From Kitasatospora cinereorecta (GTDB taxonomy: Bacteria; Actinomycetota; Actinomycetes; Streptomycetales; Streptomycetaceae): a stretch of 64,000 nucleotides of DNA. Each line of letters begins with the position of its first letter. Position 1 is the stretch's first letter. The notes beneath the pieces were generated by a model. That model saw only the letters and a list, made by a program, of their open reading frames with translations. It ran no database searches and had not been told where the DNA came from. Positions 43,660 through 52,211 of this stretch are shown in pieces. The stretch covers positions 682,001 to 746,000 of the forward strand of contig NZ_JAMZDX010000005.1 of NCBI RefSeq assembly GCF_024172095.1, read 5' to 3'. The position numbers and the translations under genes were made by a program.

Positions 43660-44372
43660 CCGCTCTGCTCGAGGTCGAGGACCTCCGCGTCGCCTACGGC
43701 AAGATCGAGGCCGTCAAGGGCATCAGCTTCAAGGTCAACCAGGGCGAGGTCACCACCCTGATCGGCACCAACGGCGCCGGCAAGACCACCACCCTGCGGA
43801 CCCTGTCCGGCCTGCTGAAGCCCACCTCCGGGAAGATCCTCTTCGACGGGGCGGCGCTCGACACCGTCCCCGCCCACAAGATCGTCTCCCTGGGCCTCGC
43901 CCACTCCCCCGAGGGCCGGCACATCTTCCCGCGGATGACCATCGAGGAGAACCTCCTCCTCGGCGCCTTCCTCCGCAAGGACTCCGCCGGCATCACCGAG
44001 GACATCGAGCGCGCCTACACGCTCTTCCCCATCCTCGGCGAACGCCGCAAGCAGGCCGCCGGCACCCTCTCCGGCGGCGAGCAGCAGATGCTCGCCATGG
44101 GCCGCGCCCTGATGTCCCGGCCCAAGCTGCTCATGCTGGACGAGCCCTCCATGGGCCTGTCCCCGCTGATGATGCAGAAGATCATGGCCACCATCGTCGA
44201 GCTCAAGGCCTCCGGCATGACCATCCTGCTCGTCGAGCAGAACGCCCAGGCGGCGCTCTCGCTCTCCGACCAGGGCTACGTCATGCAGACCGGCCACATC
44301 GTGCTCAACGGCACCGGTGCCGACCTGCTGCGCGACGAGTCCGTGCGCAAGTCCTACCTCGGCGAGGACTGA
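43656..44372 (+). CDS. livF: Branched-chain amino acid ABC transporter ATP-binding protein LivF
   Basis: This 238-residue ATPase pairs with LivG. It has Walker A GTNGAGKTTTLR, the LivF-type LAHSPEGRHIFPRMTIEENL, signature LSGGEQQMLAMGRAL, Walker B LLMLDEPSMGLSP and the switch region VEQNAQAAL (Gln-Asn in place of His, usual for LivF). GTG at 43656 overlaps the livG stop and follows ACGGAGG. It is the last gene of the operon, followed by a strong hairpin. Confidence 0.94.
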   Translation: MTALLEVEDLRVAYGKIEAVKGISFKVNQGEVTTLIGTNGAGKTTTLRTLSGLLKPTSGKILFDGAALDTVPAHKIVSLGLAHSPEGRHIFPRMTIEENLLLGAFLRKDSAGITEDIERAYTLFPILGERRKQAAGTLSGGEQQMLAMGRALMSRPKLLMLDEPSMGLSPLMMQKIMATIVELKASGMTILLVEQNAQAALSLSDQGYVMQTGHIVLNGTGADLLRDESVRKSYLGED

Positions 44373-44393
44373 CCGCCCGCACCCGCACACGAC

Positions 44394-44427
44394 GGAGCCC
44401 GTCGGACCCCCCGGTCCGACGGGCTCC
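44394..44427 (+). terminator. Terminator of the liv operon
   Basis: A perfect 15-bp stem (GGAGCCCGTCGGACC and complement) with a CCCC loop begins 22 bases after livF. The next gene is on the other strand, so it may work in both directions. Confidence 0.88.
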
Positions 44428-44470
44428 GCCGTTCCCCCGTCCCCGCTCCCCCGGTCTCTGTGGGCCCCCG

Positions 44471-45439
44471 TCAGTCGATCACGCAGTCGGCCGGCTTCGC
44501 GCCCTGCGGACACGGGAACCGCTTCACCGACTTCGCGTACGCGACCGCGTCCACCGCCGTCCGCTCCGGGATCCGCGCCTGCCACTGCGGGCTGCGCACC
44601 ACCGCCTCCCACGCCGACAGGCCCAGCGGCGGCCGGTCCCGGGTCACCGTGATCGGGATCCCGCCCTTGCCCGACTCCTGGTCCAACGTCGCATTGGCCG
44701 CCGTCACCGACACATAGTCGCCGTCCGCCCGGCGAAGCTTCACCACCTGGTCGTACAGCCCGACCACGTCGGTCCCGGTGATGTAACTCATCATCAGCGA
44801 ACCGTCCGGCAGCGTGGTCGTCCGGCACATCGGCTTCTCGTTGCCCGGCTTGCGCGGCCCCTCGTCCGAACCCCCCGGCCAGCCCTCGCAGCTCATCGTC
44901 CCCGCCGTACCCGGCGAACCGTGACTGAACTCCACCATCACCGTCGACAGCCCGAACCCGTCGTCGTACTGCACCTCGATGTAGTGCTCACCCCCGCGGT
45001 TGTTGTAGTTCACCGCGAACGGATCGAGATTGGTCAACCGGGCACCCGGCGGCAACTGGTCGGCGAAGATCTTCAGCATCCCCTGCCAGGTCATGTCCAC
45101 CATCGGCCCGGTCGGCGACGGACTCGGCAACGGACTCAGCGACGGCGACGAACCCGCCGGCGCACCCGACGCCCCCGACGCACCCGCACTCACCACCGAC
45201 GACGGCGCCCCGTCCGCCGCCTGCACATCCGCCGACCCGCCGAACCGGGGCACCAGCAGCACCCCCGCCGCCACCACCCCGCACGCCACCAGCGTCGACC
45301 CCGCCGCCTGCACGGCCCGCCGGACCCTGCGGCGGCGCTTCCCCAGCCGCACCCCCTCCGCGACCATGGCCCGGACAGGCGGCATCAGCTCCTCGACGCT
45401 CCCCTCGAGCAGCCTGGTCAGATCGTCTTCAAGCCCCAT
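44471..45439 (-). CDS. Hypothetical membrane-anchored protein
   Basis: This 322-residue protein has a soluble N-terminus (LEDDLTRLLEGSVEELMPP), a basic RRRRVRRAV stop, one transmembrane segment (VACGVVAAGVLLVPRF), a Ser/Pro linker (PSLSPLPSPSPTGP) and an extracytoplasmic domain of about 200 residues with four cysteines (SCEGW, MCRTT, PCPQG, DCVID). The layout resembles proteins cotranscribed with extracytoplasmic-function sigma factors, but no sigma gene is adjacent. I do not recognise the outer domain. ATG at 45439 was chosen; the upstream codons look like noise. Confidence 0.7.
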   Translation of the reverse strand: MGLEDDLTRLLEGSVEELMPPVRAMVAEGVRLGKRRRRVRRAVQAAGSTLVACGVVAAGVLLVPRFGGSADVQAADGAPSSVVSAGASGASGAPAGSSPSLSPLPSPSPTGPMVDMTWQGMLKIFADQLPPGARLTNLDPFAVNYNNRGGEHYIEVQYDDGFGLSTVMVEFSHGSPGTAGTMSCEGWPGGSDEGPRKPGNEKPMCRTTTLPDGSLMMSYITGTDVVGLYDQVVKLRRADGDYVSVTAANATLDQESGKGGIPITVTRDRPPLGLSAWEAVVRSPQWQARIPERTAVDAVAYAKSVKRFPCPQGAKPADCVID

Positions 45440-45525
45440 GCCGGGATCCCTCGTCGTGTCCGTCGTTTCCCCACACCGGTACACACGCGACGCCGCGCCC
45501 GAAGGTCTCACCCCAGTTCACGCGC

Positions 45526-45564
45526 GACCACCACCCCCGACCACCGCCCCCGACCACCGCCCCC
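45526..45564. repeat. Three tandem copies of a 13-bp repeat
   Basis: CGACCACC(A/G)CCCC occurs three times head to tail between the pdtaR end and the preceding gene on the same strand. It is non-coding, and its role is unknown. Confidence 0.8.
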
Positions 45565-45576
45565 GGACACGCCGAG

Positions 45577-45608
45577 GCCCCGCCGCACGACTGCACGCGA
45601 CGGGGCCC
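45577..45608 (-). terminator. Hairpin after pdtaR
   Basis: GGCCCCGTCGC pairs with GCGGCGGGGCC (one G-T pair) around a ten-base loop, about 27 bases beyond the pdtaR stop. Probable terminator. Confidence 0.65.
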
Positions 45609-45634
45609 GACGGATCGCACCGGTGGGAACGGGC

Positions 45635-46285
45635 TCAGCCCTCGGCCTCGGCCTTCTTCCGGTCCTGGGCCGCACCCTCCTCGATCACGGCCTCCGCCAC
45701 CGCGGCCATCGTCATCCGGCGGTCCATCGACGTCTTCTGGATCCACCGGAACGCCGCCGGCTCGGTCAGCCCGAACTTCGTCTGCAGCACGCTCTTCGCC
45801 CGGTCCACCAGCTTGCGGGTCTCCAGCCGCTGCGAGAGATCCGCGATCTCCTGCTCCAGCGTCCGCATCTCGGTGTACCGCGACACCGCCATCTCGATCG
45901 CCGGCACCAGGTCGCTCTTGCTGAACGGCTTCACGATGTACGCCATCGCACCCGCGTCCCGGGCCCGGTCGACCAGCTCCCGCTGCGAGAACGCGGTCAG
46001 CATCAGCACCGGCGCCAGGTGCTGCTCGTGGATCCGCTCCGCCGCCGACAGTCCGTCCAGCACCGGCATCTTCACGTCGAGGATCGCCAGGTCCGGCCGC
46101 AAGTCCTCGACCAGCTTCACCGCCGTCTCGCCGTCCCCGGCCTCACCGACGACGGTGTACCCCTCCTCCTCCAGCATCTCCTTCAGGTCGAGACGGATCA
46201 GCGCCTCGTCCTCGGCAATCACAATTCGGGTGATCTGGGGCGACTCGGTCTCAAGCGGCTGGGGCTGCTCGTCGGCGGTGCTCAC
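45635..46285 (-). CDS. pdtaR: ANTAR-domain response regulator (PdtaR-type)
   Basis: This 216-residue response regulator has a receiver domain with acidic pocket E25-D26-E27, phosphorylated aspartate D70 (LAILDVKMPVLDG) and K119 (IVKPF). An ANTAR RNA-binding domain follows (about 143-205: LVDRAKSVLQTKFGLTEPAA, with IQKTSMDRRMTMAAVAEAV). PdtaR works with a PdtaS histidine kinase and antiterminates transcripts bearing paired ANTAR hairpins. The kinase is not in the window. GTG at 46285 follows GAGGAG. The gene is divergent from tRNA-Leu. Confidence 0.93.
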   Translation of the reverse strand: MSTADEQPQPLETESPQITRIVIAEDEALIRLDLKEMLEEEGYTVVGEAGDGETAVKLVEDLRPDLAILDVKMPVLDGLSAAERIHEQHLAPVLMLTAFSQRELVDRARDAGAMAYIVKPFSKSDLVPAIEMAVSRYTEMRTLEQEIADLSQRLETRKLVDRAKSVLQTKFGLTEPAAFRWIQKTSMDRRMTMAAVAEAVIEEGAAQDRKKAEAEG

Positions 46286-46355
46286 GGGGCTCCTCGTTCC
46301 GGCGGGGTACTGCATGCACGAGCCTACCTAGCTGCGCCTGTCCGTGCGCACAGGG

Positions 46356-46361
46356 TATCCT
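46356..46361 (+). promoter_or_regulatory. Possible -10 element of tRNA-Leu
   Basis: TATCCT lies 17 bases before the tRNA. The expected -35 position is poor (TGCGCC). The spacer contains a small dyad CCTGT-N8-ACAGG. Confidence 0.35.
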
Positions 46362-46377
46362 TCACGGGCACCGCCTC

Positions 46378-46460
46378 GCCGGGTTGGTGGAACGGCATAC
46401 ACGATCGCCTCAAAAGCGATTGCCTGAAAGGGCTTGCGGGTTCGAATCCCGCACCCGGCA
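46378..46460 (+). tRNA. tRNA-Leu (anticodon CAA)
   Basis: The 83-base gene folds as a class II tRNA. The acceptor is GCCGGGT/ACCCGGC with discriminator A; the anticodon stem ATCGC/GCGAT encloses loop CTCAAAA, giving CAA at 46411-46413. A long variable arm and the T arm GCGGG-TTCGAAT-CCCGC are clear. It reads UUG codons. The 3' CCA is not encoded. It is not bldA, whose anticodon is UAA. Confidence 0.95.
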
Positions 46461-46573
46461 CCCTCGATTACCTTCATTTTGCAGATCTCGCGGCCATACG
46501 TGGAATTCATCACCCCGGGTGAAAACCGCAGCGAGCGTCCACCGGACGGCCCAGGCGTCCACATGCTGATCGC

Positions 46574-47353
46574 ATGACCGACCCGTCCCTTCGCGAACAG
46601 GCCGTCCACCTGCTCCGCAGCGGCGAAGCCAACGCCGCCGTCGCCCGCCGCCTCGGCGTCCCGCCCGGCACCGTCGGGTACTGGAAACACCTGGACCGCG
46701 CCCGCCGGGGCGAGACCTCCACCCGGCAGCGGCCGCTGTGCCACCGGTGCCACGACGACCAGCTGGACCGCACCGCCTACGTCTACCTGCTCGGCCTCTA
46801 CCTGGGGGACGGACACCTGCCCGACCCGCGGGGTCGCACACCGCATCTCGTCATCAGCTGCGACAACAAGTGGCCGGGCGTGATGGATTCCGTCGAACAG
46901 GCCATGCGGGCGGTCTTCCCCCGGAACCGGACGTGCCGCGTGGCGCGCGTCGGCTGCCACGACGTCAAGGTCTACTCGACCCACCTGCCCTGCCACTTCC
47001 CCCAGCACGGCCCCGGGAGGAAGCACGAGCGGACCATCGCACTGGAGGTCTGGCAGGAGGAGTTGGTGGGCGCCCACCCGTGGGACCTGATCCGGGGCCT
47101 GATCCACTCCGACGGCTGCCGGATCACCAACTGGGCCACCCGGACCGTCCGCGGCGAGGTCCGCCGGCACGAGTATCCGCGCTACTTCTTCACCAACACG
47201 TCCGGCGACATCGTGCGCCTGTTCACCACCACCCTGGACGCGGTCGGGGTGGAGTGGAAGGAGACCCGGCGGGCGTCGGGAGCCGTGAACGTCTCCGTCG
47301 CCCGGCGGGACTCCGTGGCCCTGCTGGACCACCACGTCGGCCCGAAGTGCTGA
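46574..47353 (+). CDS. HTH and CxxC protein with two LAGLIDADG-like motifs, downstream of tRNA-Leu
   Basis: This 259-residue protein has three parts. Residues 5-40 form a helix-turn-helix (LRSGEANAAVARRLGVPPGT) of the resolvase/transposase-like type. C56 and C59 in LCHRCH form a possible zinc knuckle. The rest carries two segments resembling LAGLIDADG: YLLGLYLGDG (71-80, acidic D79) and LIRGLIHSDG (172-181, D180), about 100 residues apart, as in single-chain homing endonucleases. It is not inside an intron or intein. The gene starts 113 bases after the tRNA and has no good ribosome site. Databases may name it a transcriptional regulator; endonuclease activity is inference from the motifs. Confidence 0.65.
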   Translation: MTDPSLREQAVHLLRSGEANAAVARRLGVPPGTVGYWKHLDRARRGETSTRQRPLCHRCHDDQLDRTAYVYLLGLYLGDGHLPDPRGRTPHLVISCDNKWPGVMDSVEQAMRAVFPRNRTCRVARVGCHDVKVYSTHLPCHFPQHGPGRKHERTIALEVWQEELVGAHPWDLIRGLIHSDGCRITNWATRTVRGEVRRHEYPRYFFTNTSGDIVRLFTTTLDAVGVEWKETRRASGAVNVSVARRDSVALLDHHVGPKC

Positions 47354-47362
47354 GGCGTCCGG

Positions 47363-48358
47363 TCAGCCGAGGGGGCCGCTGGACTTGAGGTCGGTGGCGT
47401 GGAAGGCGGCGGTGGCGGGGGCCGCGTCGGGGGCGTCGGTGACGGAGAGGGTGTAGTCGCCGTCGGTGGCGCCGTCGAAGACGAACCAGGCGGCCTCGTT
47501 CTGGAACAGCGGGTGGTCGGGGTAGATGGCCTCGATGGGGGCGCGGGTGGGGCCGACCTCCTGGCCGCCGGGGAGCCTGAGGCGGAGCATGGAGCCGTCG
47601 ACGGCCATCCCGGCGGGGCCGACGTTGCCCTTCATGTCGAAGACGACGAGCAGCGAGCGCTGTCCGCGCTTGAGGGCGGTGACGCCGCCGCCGTCGCCGT
47701 AGTCGGCGCGCAGCTGGGCGTACTTGAGGGTGAGGGTGAGGCGTCCGGAGGTGAGGGCGGGGGTGGGGAGGGTGAGGTCGACGGGCTTGAGGTCGACGGC
47801 TTCGCGGCCGCCCTTGCCGAGGGGGACGACGGCTTGGGCTTCGGCGGCGTCGCCGAGGACGAGGGAGGCGCCGTCGAAGCTGAAGGGGTGGCCGGCACTG
47901 GTGTAGGCGCTGAAGGTGAGGGGCAGCGGGTTGGTGGCGCCGGGGGTGGGGGGTACGGCGGTGCCGGGGTCGCCGGTGATGGGGGTGCCGGCGATGTCGA
48001 TGGCGATGTCGGGCCAGTCGCGGATGGCGCCGGTTTTGAAGGTGTTGGTGACGGCGGTGTCGATGACGAGCTTGTAGGAGCCGCTGGTGGCGTCGCCGGG
48101 GGTGTAGGTGGCGGACTTGACCTCGAACTTGAGGCCGCCCTTGTAGACGGTCCGGCCGATCTGGACGGTCTTGGCGGCGGTGGCGCCGGTGCCGGTGCCG
48201 CCGCCCGAGCCGCCCTGGCCCGCGGGGCTGACCGTGGTGGTGGCCGGCGGTGCGCCGTTGGCGGGTGCCTTGTCGCCGGAGGGGTCGCAGGCGGTGGCGA
48301 GGGCGGCGGTGAGGATGGCGGCCGCGAGGGCGGCCGCGGGTCTGGTGAGGCTGCTCAT
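47363..48358 (-). CDS. Hypothetical secreted lipoprotein
   Basis: This 331-residue protein has a lipoprotein signal with lipobox LATAC (C24), a Gly/Thr/Ala linker to about residue 65, then a beta-rich extracytoplasmic domain of about 260 residues. The pattern (VQIGRTVYKGGLKFEVKSAT, TVTNTF-like strand, VVFDMKGNV) is reminiscent of immunoglobulin-like substrate-binding lipoproteins. I do not recognise a family with certainty. GGGAGGGAG precedes the ATG. Its end is ten bases from the convergent LAGLIDADG-type gene. Confidence 0.72.
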   Translation of the reverse strand: MSSLTRPAAALAAAILTAALATACDPSGDKAPANGAPPATTTVSPAGQGGSGGGTGTGATAAKTVQIGRTVYKGGLKFEVKSATYTPGDATSGSYKLVIDTAVTNTFKTGAIRDWPDIAIDIAGTPITGDPGTAVPPTPGATNPLPLTFSAYTSAGHPFSFDGASLVLGDAAEAQAVVPLGKGGREAVDLKPVDLTLPTPALTSGRLTLTLKYAQLRADYGDGGGVTALKRGQRSLLVVFDMKGNVGPAGMAVDGSMLRLRLPGGQEVGPTRAPIEAIYPDHPLFQNEAAWFVFDGATDGDYTLSVTDAPDAAPATAAFHATDLKSSGPLG

Positions 48359-48455
48359 GGTGGTGGGGTCTCCCTCCCTGCGGCGCCGCCTTGTGGTGTG
48401 GTGAGGTGCGGGGCGCCGTCGGCAGGAAGGTACCCGGGCGCGGTGGGCCCGCACC

Positions 48456-48481
48456 GGTCCGTGACGGTACCGGGACGGACC
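48456..48481 (-). terminator. Possible hairpin after pyk
   Basis: GGTCCGT pairs with ACGGACC around a 12-base loop, 47 bases beyond the pyk stop. Weak compared with the other terminators here. Confidence 0.4.
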
Positions 48482-48527
48482 CGCCGCGCTTTGGTGAAGA
48501 CGTGTGCGAACTCGCCTTCCGGTCGGG

Positions 48528-49955
48528 TCAGTTGTTGAGTTCTCCGACGTGGTGGACGCGGACCAGGTTGGTGGAGCCGGCGAGGCCGGGCGGGGAGCCG
48601 GCGGTGATGACGACGATGTCGCCGCGTTGGCAGCGGCCGAGGCTGAGCAGGGCGGCGTCGACCTGGGCGACCATCTCGTCGGTGGTGGGGACGAAGGGGC
48701 CGAGGAAGGTCTCGACGCCCCAGGTGAGGGCGAGTTGGCTGCGGACGGCGGGTTCGTAGGTGAAGGCGAGGACGGGGATGGGCGAGCGGTAGCGGGTGAG
48801 GCGGCGGGCGGTGTCGCCGCTCTGGGTGAAGGCGATGAGGTACTTGGCGTCGAGGAAGTCGCCGATCTCGGCGGCGGCGCGGGCGACGGCGCCGCCCTGG
48901 GTGCGGGGCTTGTTGTTCTCGGTGAGCGGGGGGAGTCCGGCGGCGAGGATGTCCTCCTCGGCGGCTTCGATGATCCGGCTCATGGTGCGGACGGTCTCGA
49001 CGGGGTACTTGCCGACGGCGGTCTCGCCGGAGAGCATCACGGCGTCGGTGCCGTCGAGGACGGCGTTGGCGACGTCGGAGGCCTCGGCGCGGGTGGGCCG
49101 GGAGGCGTGGATCATCGAGTCGAGCATCTGGGTGGCGACGATGACCGGCTTGGCGTTGCGCTTGGCCAGTTTGATGGCGCGCTTCTGGACGAGCGGCACC
49201 TGTTCCAGGGGGAGTTCGACGCCGAGGTCGCCGCGGGCGATCATGATGCCGTCGAAGGCGTCGATCACGGCTTCGAGGTTCTCGACGGCCTGCGGCTTCT
49301 CGAGTTTGGCGATGACGGGGACCCGGCGGCCTTCCTCGGCCATGATGCGGTGGACCTCGTCGGCGTCGCGTCCGCTGCGGACGAAGGAGAGGGCGACGAG
49401 GTCGGCTCCGGTCCGCAGGGCCCAGCGCAGGTCGGCGACGTCCTTGTCGCTGAGCGCGGGTACGGAGACGCGGACGCCGGGGAGGTTGAGTCCCTTGTGG
49501 TCGGAGACCAGGCCGCCTTCGAGGACGGTGCAGCGGATGCGGGGTCCGTCGATGCGGGTGACCTCGAGGGCGACCCGGCCGTCGTCGACGAGGATCCGCT
49601 CGCCCGGGCCGACGTCGTCGGCGAGGCCGGGGTAGGTGGTGCCGCACATCTCGCGGTCGCCGCGGACGTCCTCGACGGTGATGGTGAACTCGTCGCCGCG
49701 TTCAAGGAGTACGGGCCCGTCGGCGAAGGTGCCCAGTCGAATCTTCGGGCCTTGGAGATCGACGAGGACGCCGACCGAGCGGCCGGCCTCGTCGGAGGCC
49801 TTGCGGACCCGGCGGTAGCGCTCCTCGTGTTCGAGCTGGGAGCCGTGGGTGAGGTTGAGTCGGGCGATGTCCATGCCGGCGGTGACCAAGGCCTTGATCT
49901 GGTCGTACGAGTCCGCGGCGGGCCCGAGGGTACAGACGATTTTTGCTCGGCGCAT
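48528..49955 (-). CDS. pyk: Pyruvate kinase
   Basis: This 475-residue glycolytic enzyme makes ATP and pyruvate from phosphoenolpyruvate and ADP. It has the N-terminal MRRAKIVCTLGPA, VLVDLQGPKIRLG, the catalytic lysine region PVIAKLEKPQAVENL, metal/substrate motif GIMIARGDLGVELP and the signature AVMLSGETAVGKYPVE. The C-terminal effector domain is complete. ATG at 49955 gives the standard N-terminus; an upstream ATG would add six residues. Confidence 0.96.
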   Translation of the reverse strand: MRRAKIVCTLGPAADSYDQIKALVTAGMDIARLNLTHGSQLEHEERYRRVRKASDEAGRSVGVLVDLQGPKIRLGTFADGPVLLERGDEFTITVEDVRGDREMCGTTYPGLADDVGPGERILVDDGRVALEVTRIDGPRIRCTVLEGGLVSDHKGLNLPGVRVSVPALSDKDVADLRWALRTGADLVALSFVRSGRDADEVHRIMAEEGRRVPVIAKLEKPQAVENLEAVIDAFDGIMIARGDLGVELPLEQVPLVQKRAIKLAKRNAKPVIVATQMLDSMIHASRPTRAEASDVANAVLDGTDAVMLSGETAVGKYPVETVRTMSRIIEAAEEDILAAGLPPLTENNKPRTQGGAVARAAAEIGDFLDAKYLIAFTQSGDTARRLTRYRSPIPVLAFTYEPAVRSQLALTWGVETFLGPFVPTTDEMVAQVDAALLSLGRCQRGDIVVITAGSPPGLAGSTNLVRVHHVGELNN

Positions 49956-50360
49956 GGCTCTGAGCGTAGGCATTACCGGTGCGTAACAGCGGGGTTCCGG
50001 CGGCCTCCCCCATGGCTGTTCACGAAAGATTTGATTAACAACCTGACACAACGGGCCCGGTCGGCCGCCGAGTTGTCGGGCCGTCCGAAGATGGGGGCTC
50101 GTCGTTGGTCTCGCACGCCCGCTCGGAGGGCGCGCACCACCGCTCGGGGTGGGAGCGGTGCGCACCGTTGACGGACGTGCGTACGGACGTGCGTACGCAT
50201 GGGCGTCGCCAAGATCTCATCTGCCGGAAACGTCCGGGGGCTGGTCCCGGGCGCGGTTCACGGGCAGACTTCTACGCGCGTTTCTCTACGCGCGTCACCA
50301 GGCCCGCGCCGCTGTGGCGCGCCCGTCTGACGGTCCGTCCGCCCCACGTTGGAGTCGTCC
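49956..50360. promoter_or_regulatory. Divergent control region between pyk and the 5'-nucleotidase gene
   Basis: This 405-base gap holds no gene. AT-rich DNA at 50015-50045 probably marks the pyk promoter. On the nucleotidase side are two tandem copies of GGACGTGCGTAC (50173-50184 and 50185-50196), two copies of TCTACGCGCGT (50271-50281 and 50285-50295) and a bulged hairpin (about 50133-50166). These look like repeated protein-binding sites. Confidence 0.6.
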
Positions 50361-52196
50361 ATGCCCCTGAACCGCCGTGACTTCGTCACCCGCTCGGCCG
50401 CGACCGCGGCCGGTGCCGCCCTGGTCGGCGGCGCGTCGGTCGCCGCCGCGAGCCCCGCCGCGGCGGCCGACGCCGACTCCGCCGAGTCCCGCGGGCACGG
50501 CCCGGCGAAGGCGAAGCAGACCTTCACCGTGATGGGCACCACCGACCTGCACGGCCGGGTGCTCAACTGGGACTACTTCACCGACGCCGAGTACGACGAC
50601 AAGGCGCACAACGACGTCGGCCTGGCCAAGATCTCCACCCTGGTCAAGCAGATCCGCGCCGAGAAGGGCTGCGAGCGCACCCTGCTGATCGACGCCGGCG
50701 ACATCATCCAGGGCACCCAGCTCACCTACTACTTCGCCCGGGTCGAGCCGATCACGGCCAAGAAGAACCCGCCCCGGCACCCGATGGCCGAGGCGATGAA
50801 CGCGATCGGCTACGACGCGGCCGCCCTCGGCAACCACGAGTTCAACTACGGCATCCCGGTCGTGCGGGCCTTCGAGGAGCAGTTGGACTTCCCCCTGCTG
50901 GGCGCCAACGCGCTGCACGCCAAGAACGAGAAGCCGGCCTTCCCCCCGTACGTGATCAAGGAGCTGCACCTGGGCCACGGCCGGCCGCTGCGGGTGGGCA
51001 TCCTGGGTCTGACCAACCCGGGCATCGCGATCTGGGACAAGGCCAACGTGCAGGGCCAGATGGTCTTCCCGGGCATCGTGGAGATGGCGAAGAAGTACGT
51101 GCCGCGGATGAAGGCGGCCGGTGCCGACGTGGTGATCGTCTCGGCGCACTCGGGCATCGACGAGCCGTCCTCGTACGGCGACCAGCTGCCCTGGCCGGAG
51201 GACGCGTCCGGGGAGATGGCCGCCACGGTGCCGGGCATCGACGCGGTGCTGGTCGGCCACACCCACAAGGAGGTGGCGCAGCGCCTGGTCGCCAACAAGG
51301 AGACCGGGAAGAACGTCGTGCTGTCCGAGCCGCTGTGCTGGGCGCAGCGGCTGTCCTGCTTCGACTTCGAGGTGGAGTTCGCGAAGGGCCACTGGACGGT
51401 GACCTCGGTGTCCTCGCGGGTGCTGAACACCAACACGGTGCCCGAGGACCAGGCGATCGTGCGGCTGATCGCGGACCAGCACAAGAAGGTGGTGACGTAC
51501 GTCAACCAGGTGATCGGCACCTGCAAGGCCGAACTGTCCATCGCCGAGGCGCGGTTCAAGGACGTGGCGATCATCGACCTGATCGGCCGGGTGCAGGCGG
51601 ACGCGGTGAAGGCGGCGCTGGCCGGCGGCCAGTACGCGAACCTGCCGGTGCTGGCGCAGGCGGCGCCGTTCAACCGCACGGCGGTGATCCCGGCGGGTGA
51701 GGTGAAGCTGCGGGACGCGGCGGGCCTGTACATCTACGAGAACACGCTGGAGGCCCGGCTGCTGACGGGTGCCCAGATCAAGGACTACCTGGAGTACTCG
51801 GCGAAGTACTACGCCCAGCTGGCCCCGGGCGCCCCGATCAACCTGGACACGCTGACCAACCAGGCGGACACGCCGGACTACAACTACGACTCGGTGTACG
51901 GCGTCTCGTACGACATCGACATCTCGCAGCCGGTCGGTTCGCGGATCGTCAACCTGTCGTACGAGGGCAAGCCGGTGGACGCGGCGCAGCAGTTCGTGCT
52001 GGCGGTGAACAACTACCGGGCCAACGGCGGCGGCAACTTCCCGCACGTGGCGACGGCGACCAAGGTGTGGTCGAACTCGGACGAGATCCGCAACACGATG
52101 ATCGCCTGGGTGAAGGCCAAGGGTGTCATCGACCCGGCGGACTTCGGCGGCGTGACCTGGCGGCTGGTGCGGGCGGGCGTCCCGCTGTTCCAGTAG
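50361..52196 (+). CDS. Tat-exported 5'-nucleotidase / 2',3'-cyclic nucleotide phosphodiesterase
   Basis: This 611-residue exported metallophosphatase has a twin-arginine signal (R5-R6 in LNRRDF, then an Ala-rich stretch). The two-metal catalytic domain follows: MGTTDLHGRV, LIDAGDIIQG, LGNHEFNYG, VIVSAHSG and VGHTHKE. The C-terminal 5'-nucleotidase domain binds the nucleoside (AAPFNRTAVIP, YIYENTLEARLLTGAQIKDYLE). It releases phosphate and nucleosides from extracellular nucleotides. GGAG precedes the ATG at 50361. The repeats upstream suggest regulated expression. Confidence 0.92.
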   Translation: MPLNRRDFVTRSAATAAGAALVGGASVAAASPAAAADADSAESRGHGPAKAKQTFTVMGTTDLHGRVLNWDYFTDAEYDDKAHNDVGLAKISTLVKQIRAEKGCERTLLIDAGDIIQGTQLTYYFARVEPITAKKNPPRHPMAEAMNAIGYDAAALGNHEFNYGIPVVRAFEEQLDFPLLGANALHAKNEKPAFPPYVIKELHLGHGRPLRVGILGLTNPGIAIWDKANVQGQMVFPGIVEMAKKYVPRMKAAGADVVIVSAHSGIDEPSSYGDQLPWPEDASGEMAATVPGIDAVLVGHTHKEVAQRLVANKETGKNVVLSEPLCWAQRLSCFDFEVEFAKGHWTVTSVSSRVLNTNTVPEDQAIVRLIADQHKKVVTYVNQVIGTCKAELSIAEARFKDVAIIDLIGRVQADAVKAALAGGQYANLPVLAQAAPFNRTAVIPAGEVKLRDAAGLYIYENTLEARLLTGAQIKDYLEYSAKYYAQLAPGAPINLDTLTNQADTPDYNYDSVYGVSYDIDISQPVGSRIVNLSYEGKPVDAAQQFVLAVNNYRANGGGNFPHVATATKVWSNSDEIRNTMIAWVKAKGVIDPADFGGVTWRLVRAGVPLFQ

Positions 52197-52211
52197 GCAC
52201 TGCGCGCCGGA

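Noticed and set aside
44471..45439. Anti-sigma factor call for the membrane-anchored protein
   Set aside because: The layout is suggestive, but there is no adjacent sigma factor gene and no zinc-binding anti-sigma motif.
46378..46460. tRNA-Leu considered as bldA
   Set aside because: The anticodon is CAA, which reads UUG. bldA reads UUA and needs anticodon UAA.
46378..47353. tRNA-Leu as attachment site of an integrated element
   Set aside because: No integrase, excisionase or second copy of the tRNA 3' end was seen nearby, and the flanking genes are core.
50240..50295. PHO box upstream of the 5'-nucleotidase gene
   Set aside because: One GTTCACGGGC-like unit is present, but the following 11-base units do not match the consensus, so the call would be forced.
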